Below, piece after piece: positions 1-9,594 of a stretch of DNA of 64,000 bases. Made by a program: the position numbers and the translations under genes. The notes below the pieces were generated by a model that was given only the letters and a program-made list of their open reading frames with translations, had not been told where the DNA came from and ran no database searches. The DNA comes from an uncultured Paracoccaceae bacterium (lineage in GTDB: Bacteria; Pseudomonadota; Alphaproteobacteria; Rhodobacterales; Rhodobacteraceae), in NCBI GenBank assembly GCA_958439195.1, contig OY288151.1:124001-188000 (forward strand), in the 5' to 3' direction. The number at the start of each line of letters is the position of its first letter. The first letter of the stretch is position 1.

Positions 1-263
1 ACGGGTGTGGTGGCGTTGCTTGAATTGCCCGACCGAAGATAGCGGATCACCCGGTCACCGGTGATGTGCGGCATGTTGTGATCAAACAGCATAAGGTCGA
101 ATTTTGACCCAAGCGCCGCTTCCAGCGCACTGCGGCCATCGCCAACTACAGTCAGTTCGATATTGGTCGTCCCGGACAGGAACGCCATCACGATCTGCTG
201 GTTGACCTCGTCATCCTCGGCCAAGAGAACGCGATACTTCTGGTGCTGTGCGGCTTCGCTCAT
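1..263 (-). CDS. Response regulator receiver protein (3' end cut by window edge)
   Basis: This CheY-like receiver domain begins at an ATG at 263 and runs off the left edge, so only about 87 residues are visible. The acidic pocket appears as LLAEDDEVNQQ near residue 13. The probable phospho-acceptor Asp lies in LMLFDHNMP, and a RYLRSG stretch follows. An AGGTAGGA ribosome site sits about 7 bases before the ATG. It lies 145 bases downstream of the hybrid kinase on the same strand and is likely its co-transcribed partner or a further phosphorelay receiver. Whether an output domain follows cannot be seen. The frame has no in-frame stop to the window edge. Confidence 0.85.
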   Translation of the reverse strand, partial: MSEAAQHQKYRVLLAEDDEVNQQIVMAFLSGTTNIELTVVGDGRSALEAALGSKFDLMLFDHNMPHITGDRVIRYLRSGNSSNATTP

Positions 264-408
264 ACTCGATCCTACCTGCGATCTCTCGCCCGATATCACC
301 GGACCACAACTCGTGGGCGAGAATGTGGTTAAAAAAGGGATAGAAACGTTTCCTAATGGTGAAGCAGAAAATGCGCATCAATCAAGCAGGAACTGCCATA
401 CGCTGAAT

Positions 409-3400
409 TCAGCCCCGCAGCAGTGATTTCAACGCATGTAGCAGTTCCTTTCGCTTGAACGGCTTTGCCAGATGCGTATCAAACCCGCCCATGATGTAGT
501 CAGCCACCTGATTGGGCATGGCATTTGCCGTGACCGCAATAGCCGGAACCGGGGAAACGGACAGGGCCGATTCGTGCCCGCGGATGGTGGCCAGCGCCCG
601 CATCCCATCCAGAACAGGCATCGTGATATCCAGCAGCAAAAGGTCGAAAGGCTCCCGGCTTGCCATCGCGCTTTGCCAGGCGTCGATCGCCTCTTGGCCG
701 TTTTCGACCATTGTTATGGCAACGCCTGTGGTTGCAAGCATTTCCGAAAGCACCATTCGATTTGTCAAATTATCGTCTGCAATCAACAGCTTGCGACCTG
801 ACAACACAGACACGTCAAGCTCGGCTTCCGGTTCGGGTGGGGCAAAGGCATCCGGCGCCGCTTCGGGCAGCGGAATGATGACGCGCACATCGGTTCCGGC
901 ACCTGGCGTGCTGTTCATGGTGATCATCCCGCCCATGAGAAGCACCAGTTGTCGCACGATGGACAGGCCAAGACCTGTGCCGCCAAACCGACGCGTCATT
1001 GACCCGTCAGCCTGTTCAAAACTTTCGAACACCCGCGACAATTGCGATTCGGTCATGCCGACGCCGGTGTCGCTGATGTCGATTGTCACGGGCTTTCCCG
1101 GACGACAGGACAGCTTTAGTCGCACACGCCCGGATTCGGTGAACTTGATCGCATTGCTCAGAAGGTTGTTCAGAACCTGAGTCAACCTGTGCGGGTCACC
1201 CATGCGCGGAAGGTCGGCCCCCGCGCTAAGCAGAACTTGCAGATCCAGTCCCTTCTCCTCGGCCTTTACGCGATGCAGCGCCTCGACCTGCATCAACACA
1301 TCCGACAGGATGATGGGCACGACCTCCAGCTCCATCTTGCCCGCTTCGATTTTTGACATGTCCAGGATCGAATTCAGCACCGTCAGCAGGGTTTCACCCG
1401 ATTGCCGGATTGTCGTGACCATGCGCTGTTTTTCCGGGGTCTTGATCAGACCCTGCAGAATTTCGGCCATGCCCAGCACGCCGTTCAATGGCGTGCGGAT
1501 TTCATGGCTCATGTTGGCAAGGAAAATTGATTTCGCACGGCTCATCTCTTCTGCCTTGGCGCGTGCCTCTTCCAGCCGTGTGGTCGATGCCAGTTCATCC
1601 GTAATGTCGGAAAAGGACACAACGACATGCTGTTCACTATCCGCCGGCGTCAAAGGCACGGCATTTGCGGAAAGCACGCGCCGCTGCCCATCGCTCAGAT
1701 GCAAGGCAAAGCGGATGTCACGCACGATCCCGCCTTTGGTCAAGGCCTGCTGGAATGGCAATTCCTCTTCTGGCAGGGGGGTTCCGTCGACGCATTGCAG
1801 GTTCCAGGTCGGATCGTTGTAGGTTCGCCCTCGTAACAGCGACCGTTCCAGATGCAGGATGCGTTCTGCTTCCTGGTTGGCGTAGGTGATTTCGCCCCGT
1901 TCGTTCAATACGGTCAGCGCAGCGATGGACGTATCCATCACCTCTGAAAGATAGGCCCGTCCGGCCTGCAACTGACGTTCAAGCCGTTTGCGCTCTGACA
2001 GGTCCAGATGCACGCCGGCCATCACCATTGGTTCGCCATTCGGCCCCCATTCGGTGATGCGGGACCGCGACAGAATCCAGATGTAATGGCCGTCATCGTG
2101 CCGCATCCGAAATTCAATCTGGCTGAAGCCGCCGCCCAGATCGGCCAACTGTTCCTTGGTATCCGGCAGTTTCGCCAGATCATCAGGATGGACAAGCTCC
2201 AGAAAATCCGAAAATTCGAAATCAGCTGGCGCATCCGCGCTCCGGCCCAGCATTTCGGCCCACTTTCCGCCGACATGCAGGGTATTCGTCTGCATATTCC
2301 ATTCCCATATGCCGACATCTGCCCCTTCCATGATGCCGCGAAGGTGCCGTTCCGCGCGATCCCGTTCGTTCAGGGCGGCAGAAAGTTCCCGGTTCGCCGC
2401 ATCCAGAGCCTCTATCTGGTTGCGGCGTGCGGTGACATCGATGCCCAGCGCAACCACGCCGCCATCCGACGTGCGCGTGTGAATGCGGCGCACCCATCGG
2501 CCCGACGGCAGCCGCACTTCATCGGCGAAATAGGGTTTGCGGAAATCGTTTAGCCGGTTTGCCACCCATTCCGCAGCGCCTTCCGAAGGATCTTCAGGGC
2601 CGAACAGACCAAGTTCCACGCCTTTTGCCAGAATGGCACCCAGCCGTTCACCCGGCTGCGCAAAAGGGGCAAGTTGCGGAAACATCTCGAAATATCGCGG
2701 GTTGGCGATGACCAGACAATCCTTGTCATCCAGGATGATCACACTGTCCGGCAGCGCAAAAACCGCATTCTTCAACCGCTCGCGTGCCTTTGTCGCGCTT
2801 TCGGCAAGCTGCGCCATGGCCGCTTCTTGTTCTTTCAACTGCGTCACGACGGTTTCGATCGTAACGAAACCCGCCAGTTCCCCTGCGGCGTCGTGCAGGG
2901 GGATCACGTTGAAATCAATCCAGTATCGGTTGCCGTGCCGGTCCTGATTGACGGTCTGGCCAGAATAGGCAACGCGCTTGCGGATGGCTTCGGCGACGGC
3001 CGAGGCATTGCTGCGATCTTCGCCAGCCACCCGAACAACATCCCCCAGATAGCGGCCACGAATTTCATCAAGCCGCCAGCCAGTCTGCTTTTCAAAGGCC
3101 GCGTTGCACCAGACGATATTTTCTTCCAGGTCGGTGATGCAGACCAGGTTCGACATCGTTTCGACGATCTTGCCCAACTGGACCAGTTCATCGCGCATCC
3201 GCATGTCGGACGTGACGTCGCGCACAAGGAAAATGACGGTCGACCGTTGATCCACGGCATCAGCAGGCTTTAGCGCGCCGGTCAGTTCAAACCAATGCGG
3301 GCCATCTGCCAGGTCCAGTCGATACCGCACACCTTCGACGCGCCCCTGATCCAATGCCGTATCCAGTGCCTTTTGCACGATGCGGGTCACGTCGGGTGGC

Positions 3401-4053
3401 AACAGGGATGCAAAGTGGCGACCACGCAGGCTTTCTGGTGGTGCGGCCATCAACTGCGGTGGCCCGGCGGCAAATTCGGCAAAGTATCCGTCTGCGGTCA
3501 CCTCGAACAACAGATCGGGCAGGGCGGCCAAGGTCGCCTCTAGCCGGCGCGCGGTATCCAGATGGGCGCGTTCCACATCACGCCGGGCGATCACGGTTTC
3601 CAGAACCTCGGCTGCGGCTTTCATCTGGTCTTGAACAAAAGGCGGCAGATCAGGCTTTGACTCGGCAAAGGCAAAGGCCAGAACACCGATCAACCCCGCA
3701 TCGCCATTGATGGGAAGCGCCAAAAGCGCCTTGGCCAAATCCTGCGCCCGCAGCGGTGAATCGGCGGGTTGTTTGGCGATATCGTCAATCAGCAGCGGCC
3801 GGTTCTGTTCCAGCACCGCACGACCCGCACCCATCATGTAATCCGGGGGGCAGGGCAATTCCTGAAAGCCATCGGCAACATGTCTGTGTGTGGCGATCAG
3901 CTTTGTGCCATCCAGACGAAACAAGGTTCCCCATCCGGCCCCGACATGGGCGGCAAGCGTGCCAATGGCACGGGATACCTCCTTGTCCAGATCGGCAAGT
4001 GGTGTTCGCACAAGCTCATTGAGCATGCGAAGCAGAGAGATTTCGTCGGGCAA
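409..4053 (-). CDS. Hybrid sensor histidine kinase with GAF, several PAS, HisKA, HATPase and receiver domains
   Basis: A soluble sensor kinase of about 1214 residues with no membrane segment, so it should sense a cytoplasmic signal. Order: GAF-like N-terminus (about 10-165), a chain of four or five PAS/PAC modules (about 190-800), a HisKA box ANMSHEIRTPLNG with the phospho-His near residue 850, an ATPase domain (NLLSNAIKFT, DTGVGM, FGGTGLGLS), and a C-terminal receiver (LLIADDNLTN, LLLLDITMP with Asp near 1140, LAKPFKRKEL). I chose a TTG start at 4053 because GGGAGG lies 6 bases upstream. A longer frame from a GTG at 4137 lacks such a site, and an ATG at 4026 is a shorter option. It is followed by the response regulator gene. 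The signal is unknown. Confidence 0.88.
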   Translation of the reverse strand: MPDEISLLRMLNELVRTPLADLDKEVSRAIGTLAAHVGAGWGTLFRLDGTKLIATHRHVADGFQELPCPPDYMMGAGRAVLEQNRPLLIDDIAKQPADSPLRAQDLAKALLALPINGDAGLIGVLAFAFAESKPDLPPFVQDQMKAAAEVLETVIARRDVERAHLDTARRLEATLAALPDLLFEVTADGYFAEFAAGPPQLMAAPPESLRGRHFASLLPPDVTRIVQKALDTALDQGRVEGVRYRLDLADGPHWFELTGALKPADAVDQRSTVIFLVRDVTSDMRMRDELVQLGKIVETMSNLVCITDLEENIVWCNAAFEKQTGWRLDEIRGRYLGDVVRVAGEDRSNASAVAEAIRKRVAYSGQTVNQDRHGNRYWIDFNVIPLHDAAGELAGFVTIETVVTQLKEQEAAMAQLAESATKARERLKNAVFALPDSVIILDDKDCLVIANPRYFEMFPQLAPFAQPGERLGAILAKGVELGLFGPEDPSEGAAEWVANRLNDFRKPYFADEVRLPSGRWVRRIHTRTSDGGVVALGIDVTARRNQIEALDAANRELSAALNERDRAERHLRGIMEGADVGIWEWNMQTNTLHVGGKWAEMLGRSADAPADFEFSDFLELVHPDDLAKLPDTKEQLADLGGGFSQIEFRMRHDDGHYIWILSRSRITEWGPNGEPMVMAGVHLDLSERKRLERQLQAGRAYLSEVMDTSIAALTVLNERGEITYANQEAERILHLERSLLRGRTYNDPTWNLQCVDGTPLPEEELPFQQALTKGGIVRDIRFALHLSDGQRRVLSANAVPLTPADSEQHVVVSFSDITDELASTTRLEEARAKAEEMSRAKSIFLANMSHEIRTPLNGVLGMAEILQGLIKTPEKQRMVTTIRQSGETLLTVLNSILDMSKIEAGKMELEVVPIILSDVLMQVEALHRVKAEEKGLDLQVLLSAGADLPRMGDPHRLTQVLNNLLSNAIKFTESGRVRLKLSCRPGKPVTIDISDTGVGMTESQLSRVFESFEQADGSMTRRFGGTGLGLSIVRQLVLLMGGMITMNSTPGAGTDVRVIIPLPEAAPDAFAPPEPEAELDVSVLSGRKLLIADDNLTNRMVLSEMLATTGVAITMVENGQEAIDAWQSAMASREPFDLLLLDITMPVLDGMRALATIRGHESALSVSPVPAIAVTANAMPNQVADYIMGGFDTHLAKPFKRKELLHALKSLLRG

Positions 4054-4219
4054 AAATGACCTCCCGAATCGCGGACAAGGTGCATCCCCGGCCGCTTCAC
4101 CCCCATCGCCCTTATTTATTAACAAACCAGAAAGCACAATATCCCCAAGGTTGCATATGTCGATCAGTGCTGGGACAAAGCAATCTTGTCGCAGGTGCCG
4201 TTATGGGTATGTTCACCCC

Positions 4220-6121
4220 ATGCAGGAAGACAGCGTTCATGATCGCCTCGGTTCATGGTTGACCGCAGCAACCCTTGGCGGGATGGCGGTTGTTCTGGTC
4301 GATGCATTTCTTGTGCCACTGTCGCCGGGCATTTCCGTGGTTGCGCTGTGGGTCGTGTTTATTGCGGGCGGGTTGCCTGCGGCTGTATCGGCGCTGCGTG
4401 AGCTTTGGACAGACCGCATTCTGGACATTGATCTGCTTATGGTCGTTGCCGCTTTGGCGGCGGCCGCTGTGGGTGCCGCGCTGGAAGGGGCGGTTCTTCT
4501 GACACTGTTTTCCCTGTCATCAACGCTGGAACACCGCGCAATGGGCAAGGCCCGCCGCGCCGTCGAGGCGCTGATGGCCCTGCGCCCGGAAAGCGCCGTC
4601 CTGCGGCGTCCCGATGGCCAAACCGATGAGGTTTCTGTCACCGCGTTGGTGCCCGGTGACGTGGTCATCCTGCGGCCCGGTGCGCGGATCCCGGTTGATG
4701 GCACGCTGATCGAAGGTGACGGCGCGGTGGACGAATCCTCCATCACCGGTGAATCGGTTCCGGTGCATAAAACCCCCGGCGCAAGGATGAGCGAGGCAAC
4801 CGTCAACCTGAACGCCATTCTTGCCATGCGGGTTGAACGCGCATTGGGCGAATCCACGGTTGCCCGCATGATCACGCTGGTGACGGCAGCACAGGCGATG
4901 AAGGCCCCGTCCGAGCGTTTCTCGGAATGGTTTGGCCAACGCTATACCATCGTCGTCCTGCTGGGATCGGTGTTGCTGTTCCTGCTTTTCATCCGTCTTG
5001 GCTGGCCCATCGACGACGCGCTCTATCGCGCAGCCACCATTCTGGTAGCGGCAAGTCCCTGCGCTGTTGTCATATCGGTCCCTGCGGCAATTCTATCGGC
5101 GCTGTCGGCGGCGGCGCGTGGCGGTGTGCTGTTCAAAGGCGGGGCTGCGCTGGAAACCCTGGCAGAGGTGCGCACCTTCGCCTTTGACAAGACCGGCACC
5201 CTGACGAACGGCAAGGCCGCGGTAACACGCATCCTGCCCTTGCAGGGCGAAGAAGAGGCGCTTCTGGCCCTTGCTGCGGGGATTGAATCGCAATCCGAAC
5301 ACCCCATCGCTGCGGCAATCCGCGATGAGGCGGGCCGGCGCGGTGTGGTCCCGCACACCATGCGGGATGTCACCGCCAGCCCAAGCGAAGGCATCGTCGG
5401 CACCGATGGCGGCGGCGAAGTCTGGGCTGGCAATCCGCGCATGGCCGCCCGTATGGGCGCAGACATCGGCCACGGCGCTTTGGCCACCATGCAGGATGGG
5501 GCGGAAACCGTGGTCTATTTCGGCCGGGGGGCGCAGGTGATTGGCGCGATCACGGTTGCAGACCAGGCACGCGAAACATCGCGTACCGGATTGCAAGCCC
5601 TGCAAAAAGCCGGAATTTCAAGGCTCTTCATGATGACAGGTGACCGACGCCCTGTCGCTTTGGCCGTTGGCACAAAGCTGGGCTTCAGGCCCGAAGACAT
5701 TCACGCCGACCTGTTGCCGGGCGACAAGGTGCGGCTTGTTGATGATCTGGCCAAATCCGGGCGCGTCGCTTTTGTCGGGGATGGTGTGAACGACGCAGCG
5801 GCCTTGGCGCGGGCGGATGTCGGCATCGCCATGGGCGCCGCCGGCAGCGAGGTTGCATTGCAAGCCGCCGAGGTTGCGCTGCTGTCCGACAACATGGAAC
5901 GGCTTGCCGCCGCGCATCACCTTGCCCGTCGCACCGCCCGGATCATCCGCCAGAACCTGTTGTTTTCATTGGGTGCAATGCTTCTGCTGGTGATCGGCGG
6001 GGCGTTTTTCAACCTGCCGCTGCCGCTCGCTGTTCTGGGGCATGAAGGCGGCACGCTTCTGGTTGTGCTGAACGGCCTTCGCCTGCTGTTCGACCCGATC
6101 AGAAGTGATCGTCAACGCTGA
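4220..6121 (+). CDS. P1B-4 type heavy-metal-exporting P-type ATPase (Co/Fe/Zn-like)
   Basis: An inner-membrane ATPase of 633 residues, predicted to pump a transition metal out of the cytoplasm. Visible parts: actuator loop (VDESSITGESVPV), phosphorylation motif DKTGT with Asp323, and hinge GDGVNDAAALARAD. The membrane metal-site motif is S279-P280-C281 rather than CPC, and the last helix carries HEGGT at 608-612. SPC plus HEGGT is the P1B-4 signature (CoaT/CtpD/CzcP group), which usually lacks an N-terminal HMA domain, as here. The start is uncertain: ATG 4157 has an AAGG site and would add 21 residues including CRRC; ATG 4220 gives the usual family length. It is transcribed divergently from the kinase. 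No metal-regulator gene is adjacent. Confidence 0.85.
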   Translation: MQEDSVHDRLGSWLTAATLGGMAVVLVDAFLVPLSPGISVVALWVVFIAGGLPAAVSALRELWTDRILDIDLLMVVAALAAAAVGAALEGAVLLTLFSLSSTLEHRAMGKARRAVEALMALRPESAVLRRPDGQTDEVSVTALVPGDVVILRPGARIPVDGTLIEGDGAVDESSITGESVPVHKTPGARMSEATVNLNAILAMRVERALGESTVARMITLVTAAQAMKAPSERFSEWFGQRYTIVVLLGSVLLFLLFIRLGWPIDDALYRAATILVAASPCAVVISVPAAILSALSAAARGGVLFKGGAALETLAEVRTFAFDKTGTLTNGKAAVTRILPLQGEEEALLALAAGIESQSEHPIAAAIRDEAGRRGVVPHTMRDVTASPSEGIVGTDGGGEVWAGNPRMAARMGADIGHGALATMQDGAETVVYFGRGAQVIGAITVADQARETSRTGLQALQKAGISRLFMMTGDRRPVALAVGTKLGFRPEDIHADLLPGDKVRLVDDLAKSGRVAFVGDGVNDAAALARADVGIAMGAAGSEVALQAAEVALLSDNMERLAAAHHLARRTARIIRQNLLFSLGAMLLLVIGGAFFNLPLPLAVLGHEGGTLLVVLNGLRLLFDPIRSDRQR

Positions 6122-6209
6122 TCAGCGCGGGTTTTCTGGTTGCAACTGTTTGCCTGTCGGGCAGGCGTAGCATTTACCTCTGTTGACCAAATTGCCCTTA
6201 CCAGACTCT

Positions 6210-7622
6210 ATGCATGTCAGACCCAAAAAGATGGAAACCCAAGTGACGACACTTCAAGCGGACCTTGAAGACAGGCTCGAAGACGCCCAGGAAGACGAAG
6301 AGGATGGCCGCTATGAACGCGCGCTTATCCTGTGCGAAGACATACTGCGCACCGATCCGCGCCTGAACGCCGCATGGAAAACCCGCATTCGGGCCTTGAT
6401 CGGTCTGAACCAGCTTGACCTTGCATTCGACACCGCAGCGCAGGCGGCCCGGCTCTTCCCGGATTCAGTTTCGCATCGGCTGATGCAGGCGCGAATTCAC
6501 GTCATGTTGCGTCGCTGGGACGAAGCCGCCGCAGCCTATGGCGCGATCCTGCGCGATCATCCGCTGCATCTGAACACGATCCGCGAGATGATGGATTTCG
6601 TCCCAATCCAGCCGCAAGATGACATCAGCCGCAGGCTGAATGCCGCGTCGACAGACCTGTCGATGAAACCCTATGACCGCGCCTCCACGTGGTTTCTGCA
6701 AGGGCAGATCTACATGAATGCGGGTCGGGATACCGAGGCCTTTGCCTTTTACGACGAAGGCAACCGCCAGATGCGCGATGTGCATGAAAACAACCGATTG
6801 GAATATTCCTTCAGCCGTCTGCTGCCCGAACTCGATGCCGCCTTTCAGCGCCGCCATGCCCCGCTGCAACCACCTGAACCTTGCCCGCTATTGCTGATTG
6901 CCGGTCTGCCACGATCGGGCAAGACGCTGATGGAAAAGCTGCTCGCCTCGCAGCCGGGGATGCAGGGGGTGGGCGAAACCTCGGCTTTGTATAACCTGTT
7001 TCTGGATGTCGATCGGTCGGGCGGGGCGGACCGCACCATGGCAATCCTGCGGTCCTTGCCGACAGAACCGATCCGCGGCCACTTTGCCGGGCGCATCAAG
7101 CATGGTCCGAAAAAGCAATCACAACGCTGCATTGATACAACGCCGGGCAATCTGGAACAGCTTGGCCTTCTTGGCCCGCTTCACCCGGATGTGCCCATCG
7201 TCTTTGTCCGTCGTGACACGCGGGATCTGGCTGCGTCGCTGTATTTCAAACAGTTCAACAAGGCGCACCGCTATACCTATGAACTTGGCTGCGCAGCGCG
7301 CGCCATCGCACGGACAGAATACCTTGCCCGGCGCTGGCAGGACACGATGCCTAATCCGATGATCGAAGTGACCTACGAATCCATCGTTGCCGATCCCGTG
7401 GGGGTGGCAACGCGGGTTCTGAATCATTTCGGGCTTGCGATTGATGACGCCGCGCTTCGCAAAGCCGCGAACGATGATGGCAAGACGCTCAACATCGCCC
7501 CCGGACGGTCGCTGGACGGCGTCGGGGGAATCCGGGCCGACTTGGTTGGGTTTTCGGAACGGTTCGCGCCGCAGTTGAAGCACGTTCTGCCCGCTTATCA
7601 TGCAGAGCGGGCCAATCTTTGA
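6210..7622 (+). CDS. TPR-containing sulfotransferase family protein
   Basis: About 470 residues. The first half is helical TPR-like repeats (for example YERALILCEDILRTDPR and WDEAAAAYGAILRDHP). The second half is a PAPS-dependent sulfotransferase fold: phosphosulfate loop GLPRSGKTLMEKLL near residues 230-243 and a 3'-phosphate motif FVRRDTRDLAASLYF. Such TPR-sulfotransferases are common in Rhodobacterales, with substrates mostly unknown. The loop has GKT where GTT is usual. Start choice is weak: a TTG at 6183, ATG 6210 and ATG 6231 are all in frame and none has a clear ribosome site. It stands alone between the metal ATPase and the efflux operon. Confidence 0.78.
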   Translation: MHVRPKKMETQVTTLQADLEDRLEDAQEDEEDGRYERALILCEDILRTDPRLNAAWKTRIRALIGLNQLDLAFDTAAQAARLFPDSVSHRLMQARIHVMLRRWDEAAAAYGAILRDHPLHLNTIREMMDFVPIQPQDDISRRLNAASTDLSMKPYDRASTWFLQGQIYMNAGRDTEAFAFYDEGNRQMRDVHENNRLEYSFSRLLPELDAAFQRRHAPLQPPEPCPLLLIAGLPRSGKTLMEKLLASQPGMQGVGETSALYNLFLDVDRSGGADRTMAILRSLPTEPIRGHFAGRIKHGPKKQSQRCIDTTPGNLEQLGLLGPLHPDVPIVFVRRDTRDLAASLYFKQFNKAHRYTYELGCAARAIARTEYLARRWQDTMPNPMIEVTYESIVADPVGVATRVLNHFGLAIDDAALRKAANDDGKTLNIAPGRSLDGVGGIRADLVGFSERFAPQLKHVLPAYHAERANL

Positions 7623-7729
7623 TCTGCTGACCGTCACAGACCATGAAATTGCCTGCCTTTGTGCCAAATGCTGCCGTTGAGCCTGTTCAATCCTTGTCCG
7701 TGACCGGATGAAGGAAAAAAGAATTTCAC

Positions 7730-7757
7730 TTGACGTAACGTTGCCGCGCAGTATGTG
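7730..7757 (+). promoter_or_regulatory. Predicted sigma-70 type promoter of the efflux operon
   Basis: TTGACG at 7730-7735 and TATGTG at 7752-7757 are separated by 16 bases. The palindromic operator begins one base after the -10 box, a layout suited to repression. Inferred from sequence only. Confidence 0.45.
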
Positions 7758-7758
7758 T

Positions 7759-7774
7759 GAATGAACGTTCATTC
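7759..7774. promoter_or_regulatory. Perfect 16-bp palindrome, predicted TetR operator
   Basis: GAATGAACGTTCATTC is identical to its reverse complement. It lies between a candidate -10 box and the GTG start of a TetR-family gene that heads an RND efflux operon, the usual position for an AcrR-like autoregulatory operator. Confidence 0.65.
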
Positions 7775-7791
7775 TCAGAAATTGTAGCACC

Positions 7792-8412
7792 GTGAATCAA
7801 CCTGACCGCACTCCCCCGCAGGCAGAACATCGCGCTGTGGAAATACTTGAAGGCGTGCGCATGGCCTTTGCCGAAAAAGGGTTCGATGGCGCGTCGATGC
7901 AAGACCTCGCCCGTGCCTGCGGCATGAGCGTTGGCAATTTCTATCGCTATTTCCCTTCAAAAGCCGCCATCGTGGCCGCCTTGATCACACGCGACCTGAC
8001 CGAGGTTGAACAGGACTTCAGCCAGATCATCGAAAGCCCCGATCCAATGGGTGCGCTTCGCGCCGCACTCTGCCACCGGATCGAAGTGGACCAATGCGCC
8101 ACCGACGGCCAGATCTGGGCCGAAATGACGGCGGCATCGCTGCGCAAACCCGAAATCGCCGAAATCACCCGCCAGATGGAAACCGAGGTCACGCGTTATC
8201 TGACCATCGTCTTTGCCCGTGTGCGCGGGATCGCTGCCGAAGAGGCGCGTGAACGATATGCCCCTCATGCCAGCCTGCTGGTGATGATGATCAAGGCAAG
8301 CGCCATGCACCGCGCCCAAAGCCCCGTGGAACGTGACCGCTTGTCCGCGCTTGTCGTTCGCACGATGAACCACGTCCTTGATGAAATAGTAGCTGACGGT
8401 CTGAAAGGTTAA
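7792..8412 (+). CDS. TetR/AcrR family regulator of the RND efflux operon
   Basis: 206 residues from a GTG start; the next ATG would cut into the helix-turn-helix. The N-terminal DNA-binding domain is clear: MQDLARACGMSVGNFYRYFPSKAAI at about 42-66, shown here as its key helix SVGNFYRYF. The C-terminal half is the variable ligand-binding core. Its stop lies 3 bases before the membrane fusion protein gene, so the three genes form one operon. It very probably binds the palindrome at 7759-7774 and is released by a drug-like ligand, as known for AcrR/NalC-type regulators. The ligand is unknown. Confidence 0.9.
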   Translation: MNQPDRTPPQAEHRAVEILEGVRMAFAEKGFDGASMQDLARACGMSVGNFYRYFPSKAAIVAALITRDLTEVEQDFSQIIESPDPMGALRAALCHRIEVDQCATDGQIWAEMTAASLRKPEIAEITRQMETEVTRYLTIVFARVRGIAAEEARERYAPHASLLVMMIKASAMHRAQSPVERDRLSALVVRTMNHVLDEIVADGLKG

Positions 8413-8415
8413 TTC

Positions 8416-9582
8416 ATGCGTAGCGCACTTATCCTTCCTGCCTTTCTTTCTTTTGTTCTGGCGGTGCCACTTCATGCCCAAGAGGCCGAGGTGGCCGCTG
8501 CCGCACCAACCCTTCCGGCAATCACGGTATCGACCGCCGAGATGCGTTTGTTACAAGACCGGGTCATCGTCTCCGGCCTCGTCAACCCCGTTGAGGCTGT
8601 TCAGGTTGCCCCGTTGATCGAAGGTCAGCCCATCGAAACCCTGCTTGCCGATGTGGGTGACCGGGTCGAGGCGGGGCAAGTTCTGGCAACGCTGTCCAAA
8701 ACCACCCTGGAACTGCAAAAAAGCCAATTCAACGCCTCTCTCGCCTCTGCGCGCGCGACCATTGCCCAGGCCGAAGCCCAGCTTCTTGAGGCGCAGGCCG
8801 CTGCGGATGAGGCCGCTCGCGTCAACGAACGCACTGCCGCCCTGCGCGCACAAGGCACCGCATCGCAGGCCGCCGCCGATCAGGCCAGCGCCAATGCCAT
8901 AGGCAGCACGGCCCGTGTGACCGTGGCCCGTCAATCGCTTGAGGCCGCCCGTGCGCAGGTGGAACTGGTCGAGGCGCAGCTTGCCAACCTCGACCTGCAA
9001 CTTTCACGGACTGATGTAAAAGCCCCTGTCGCCGGTGAAATCACCCATCGGAACGCTGTGGTGGGCGCAATCGCGTCTGCGGCCGGACAACCGATGTTCA
9101 CCATGAACCGTGATGGCGCTTTGGAACTTTCTGCCGATGTGGCCGAAATTGATCTGATGCGCCTCGCCCCCGGCCAAAAGGTCAGCATGATCGCTGTCGG
9201 CGCACCCGATCGGCTGACCGGGTCTGTTCGACTGGTCGAACCAACCATTGACACCACAACACGGCTTGGCCGTGCCCGAGTGACAATCGACACACCGGCC
9301 GGTGTGCGCGCCGGTATGTTCATGGATGCCGATATCCTTGTGGCAGAGCGGGAAACCATTGCCGTTCCCGTAACCGCTGTGGGGTCATCGCCCCAAGGCA
9401 GCACGGTTATGAAAGTGACCAATGGCGAAGTCAGCCGCACGGTTGTGAAAACCGGCATACGTGACGGTGGCTGGGTCGAAATTGTCGAAGGCATCACCGC
9501 GGGCGACACTGTGGTGACAAAGGCCGGTGCCTTTGTCCGCGATGGCGATCGCATAAACCCTGTCGCCGCAGCGACAAACTAA
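8416..9582 (+). CDS. RND efflux periplasmic membrane fusion protein (HlyD/AcrA type)
   Basis: 388 residues with a cleavable signal peptide (hydrophobic 4-17, VPLHAQ cleavage region). A lipoyl-like segment (LLADVGDRVEAGQVLATL) is split by a long Ala/Gln/Glu-rich coiled-coil hairpin (about 100-190). It is followed by the second lipoyl half (DVKAPVAGEITHRNAVVG) and the beta-barrel domain. It should link the inner-membrane pump to an outer-membrane channel. An AAAGG site in the end of the regulator gene precedes the ATG. The pump gene follows after 12 bases. No outer-membrane channel gene is in this operon, so a shared TolC-like protein elsewhere is likely. Confidence 0.92.
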   Translation: MRSALILPAFLSFVLAVPLHAQEAEVAAAAPTLPAITVSTAEMRLLQDRVIVSGLVNPVEAVQVAPLIEGQPIETLLADVGDRVEAGQVLATLSKTTLELQKSQFNASLASARATIAQAEAQLLEAQAAADEAARVNERTAALRAQGTASQAAADQASANAIGSTARVTVARQSLEAARAQVELVEAQLANLDLQLSRTDVKAPVAGEITHRNAVVGAIASAAGQPMFTMNRDGALELSADVAEIDLMRLAPGQKVSMIAVGAPDRLTGSVRLVEPTIDTTTRLGRARVTIDTPAGVRAGMFMDADILVAERETIAVPVTAVGSSPQGSTVMKVTNGEVSRTVVKTGIRDGGWVEIVEGITAGDTVVTKAGAFVRDGDRINPVAAATN

Positions 9583-9594
9583 AGGGGCCGCGCC

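Noticed and set aside
6152..6166. Short hairpin GCCTG/CAGGC after the metal ATPase gene
   Set aside because: The stem is only 5 bp and no T run follows, so it is too weak to call a terminator.
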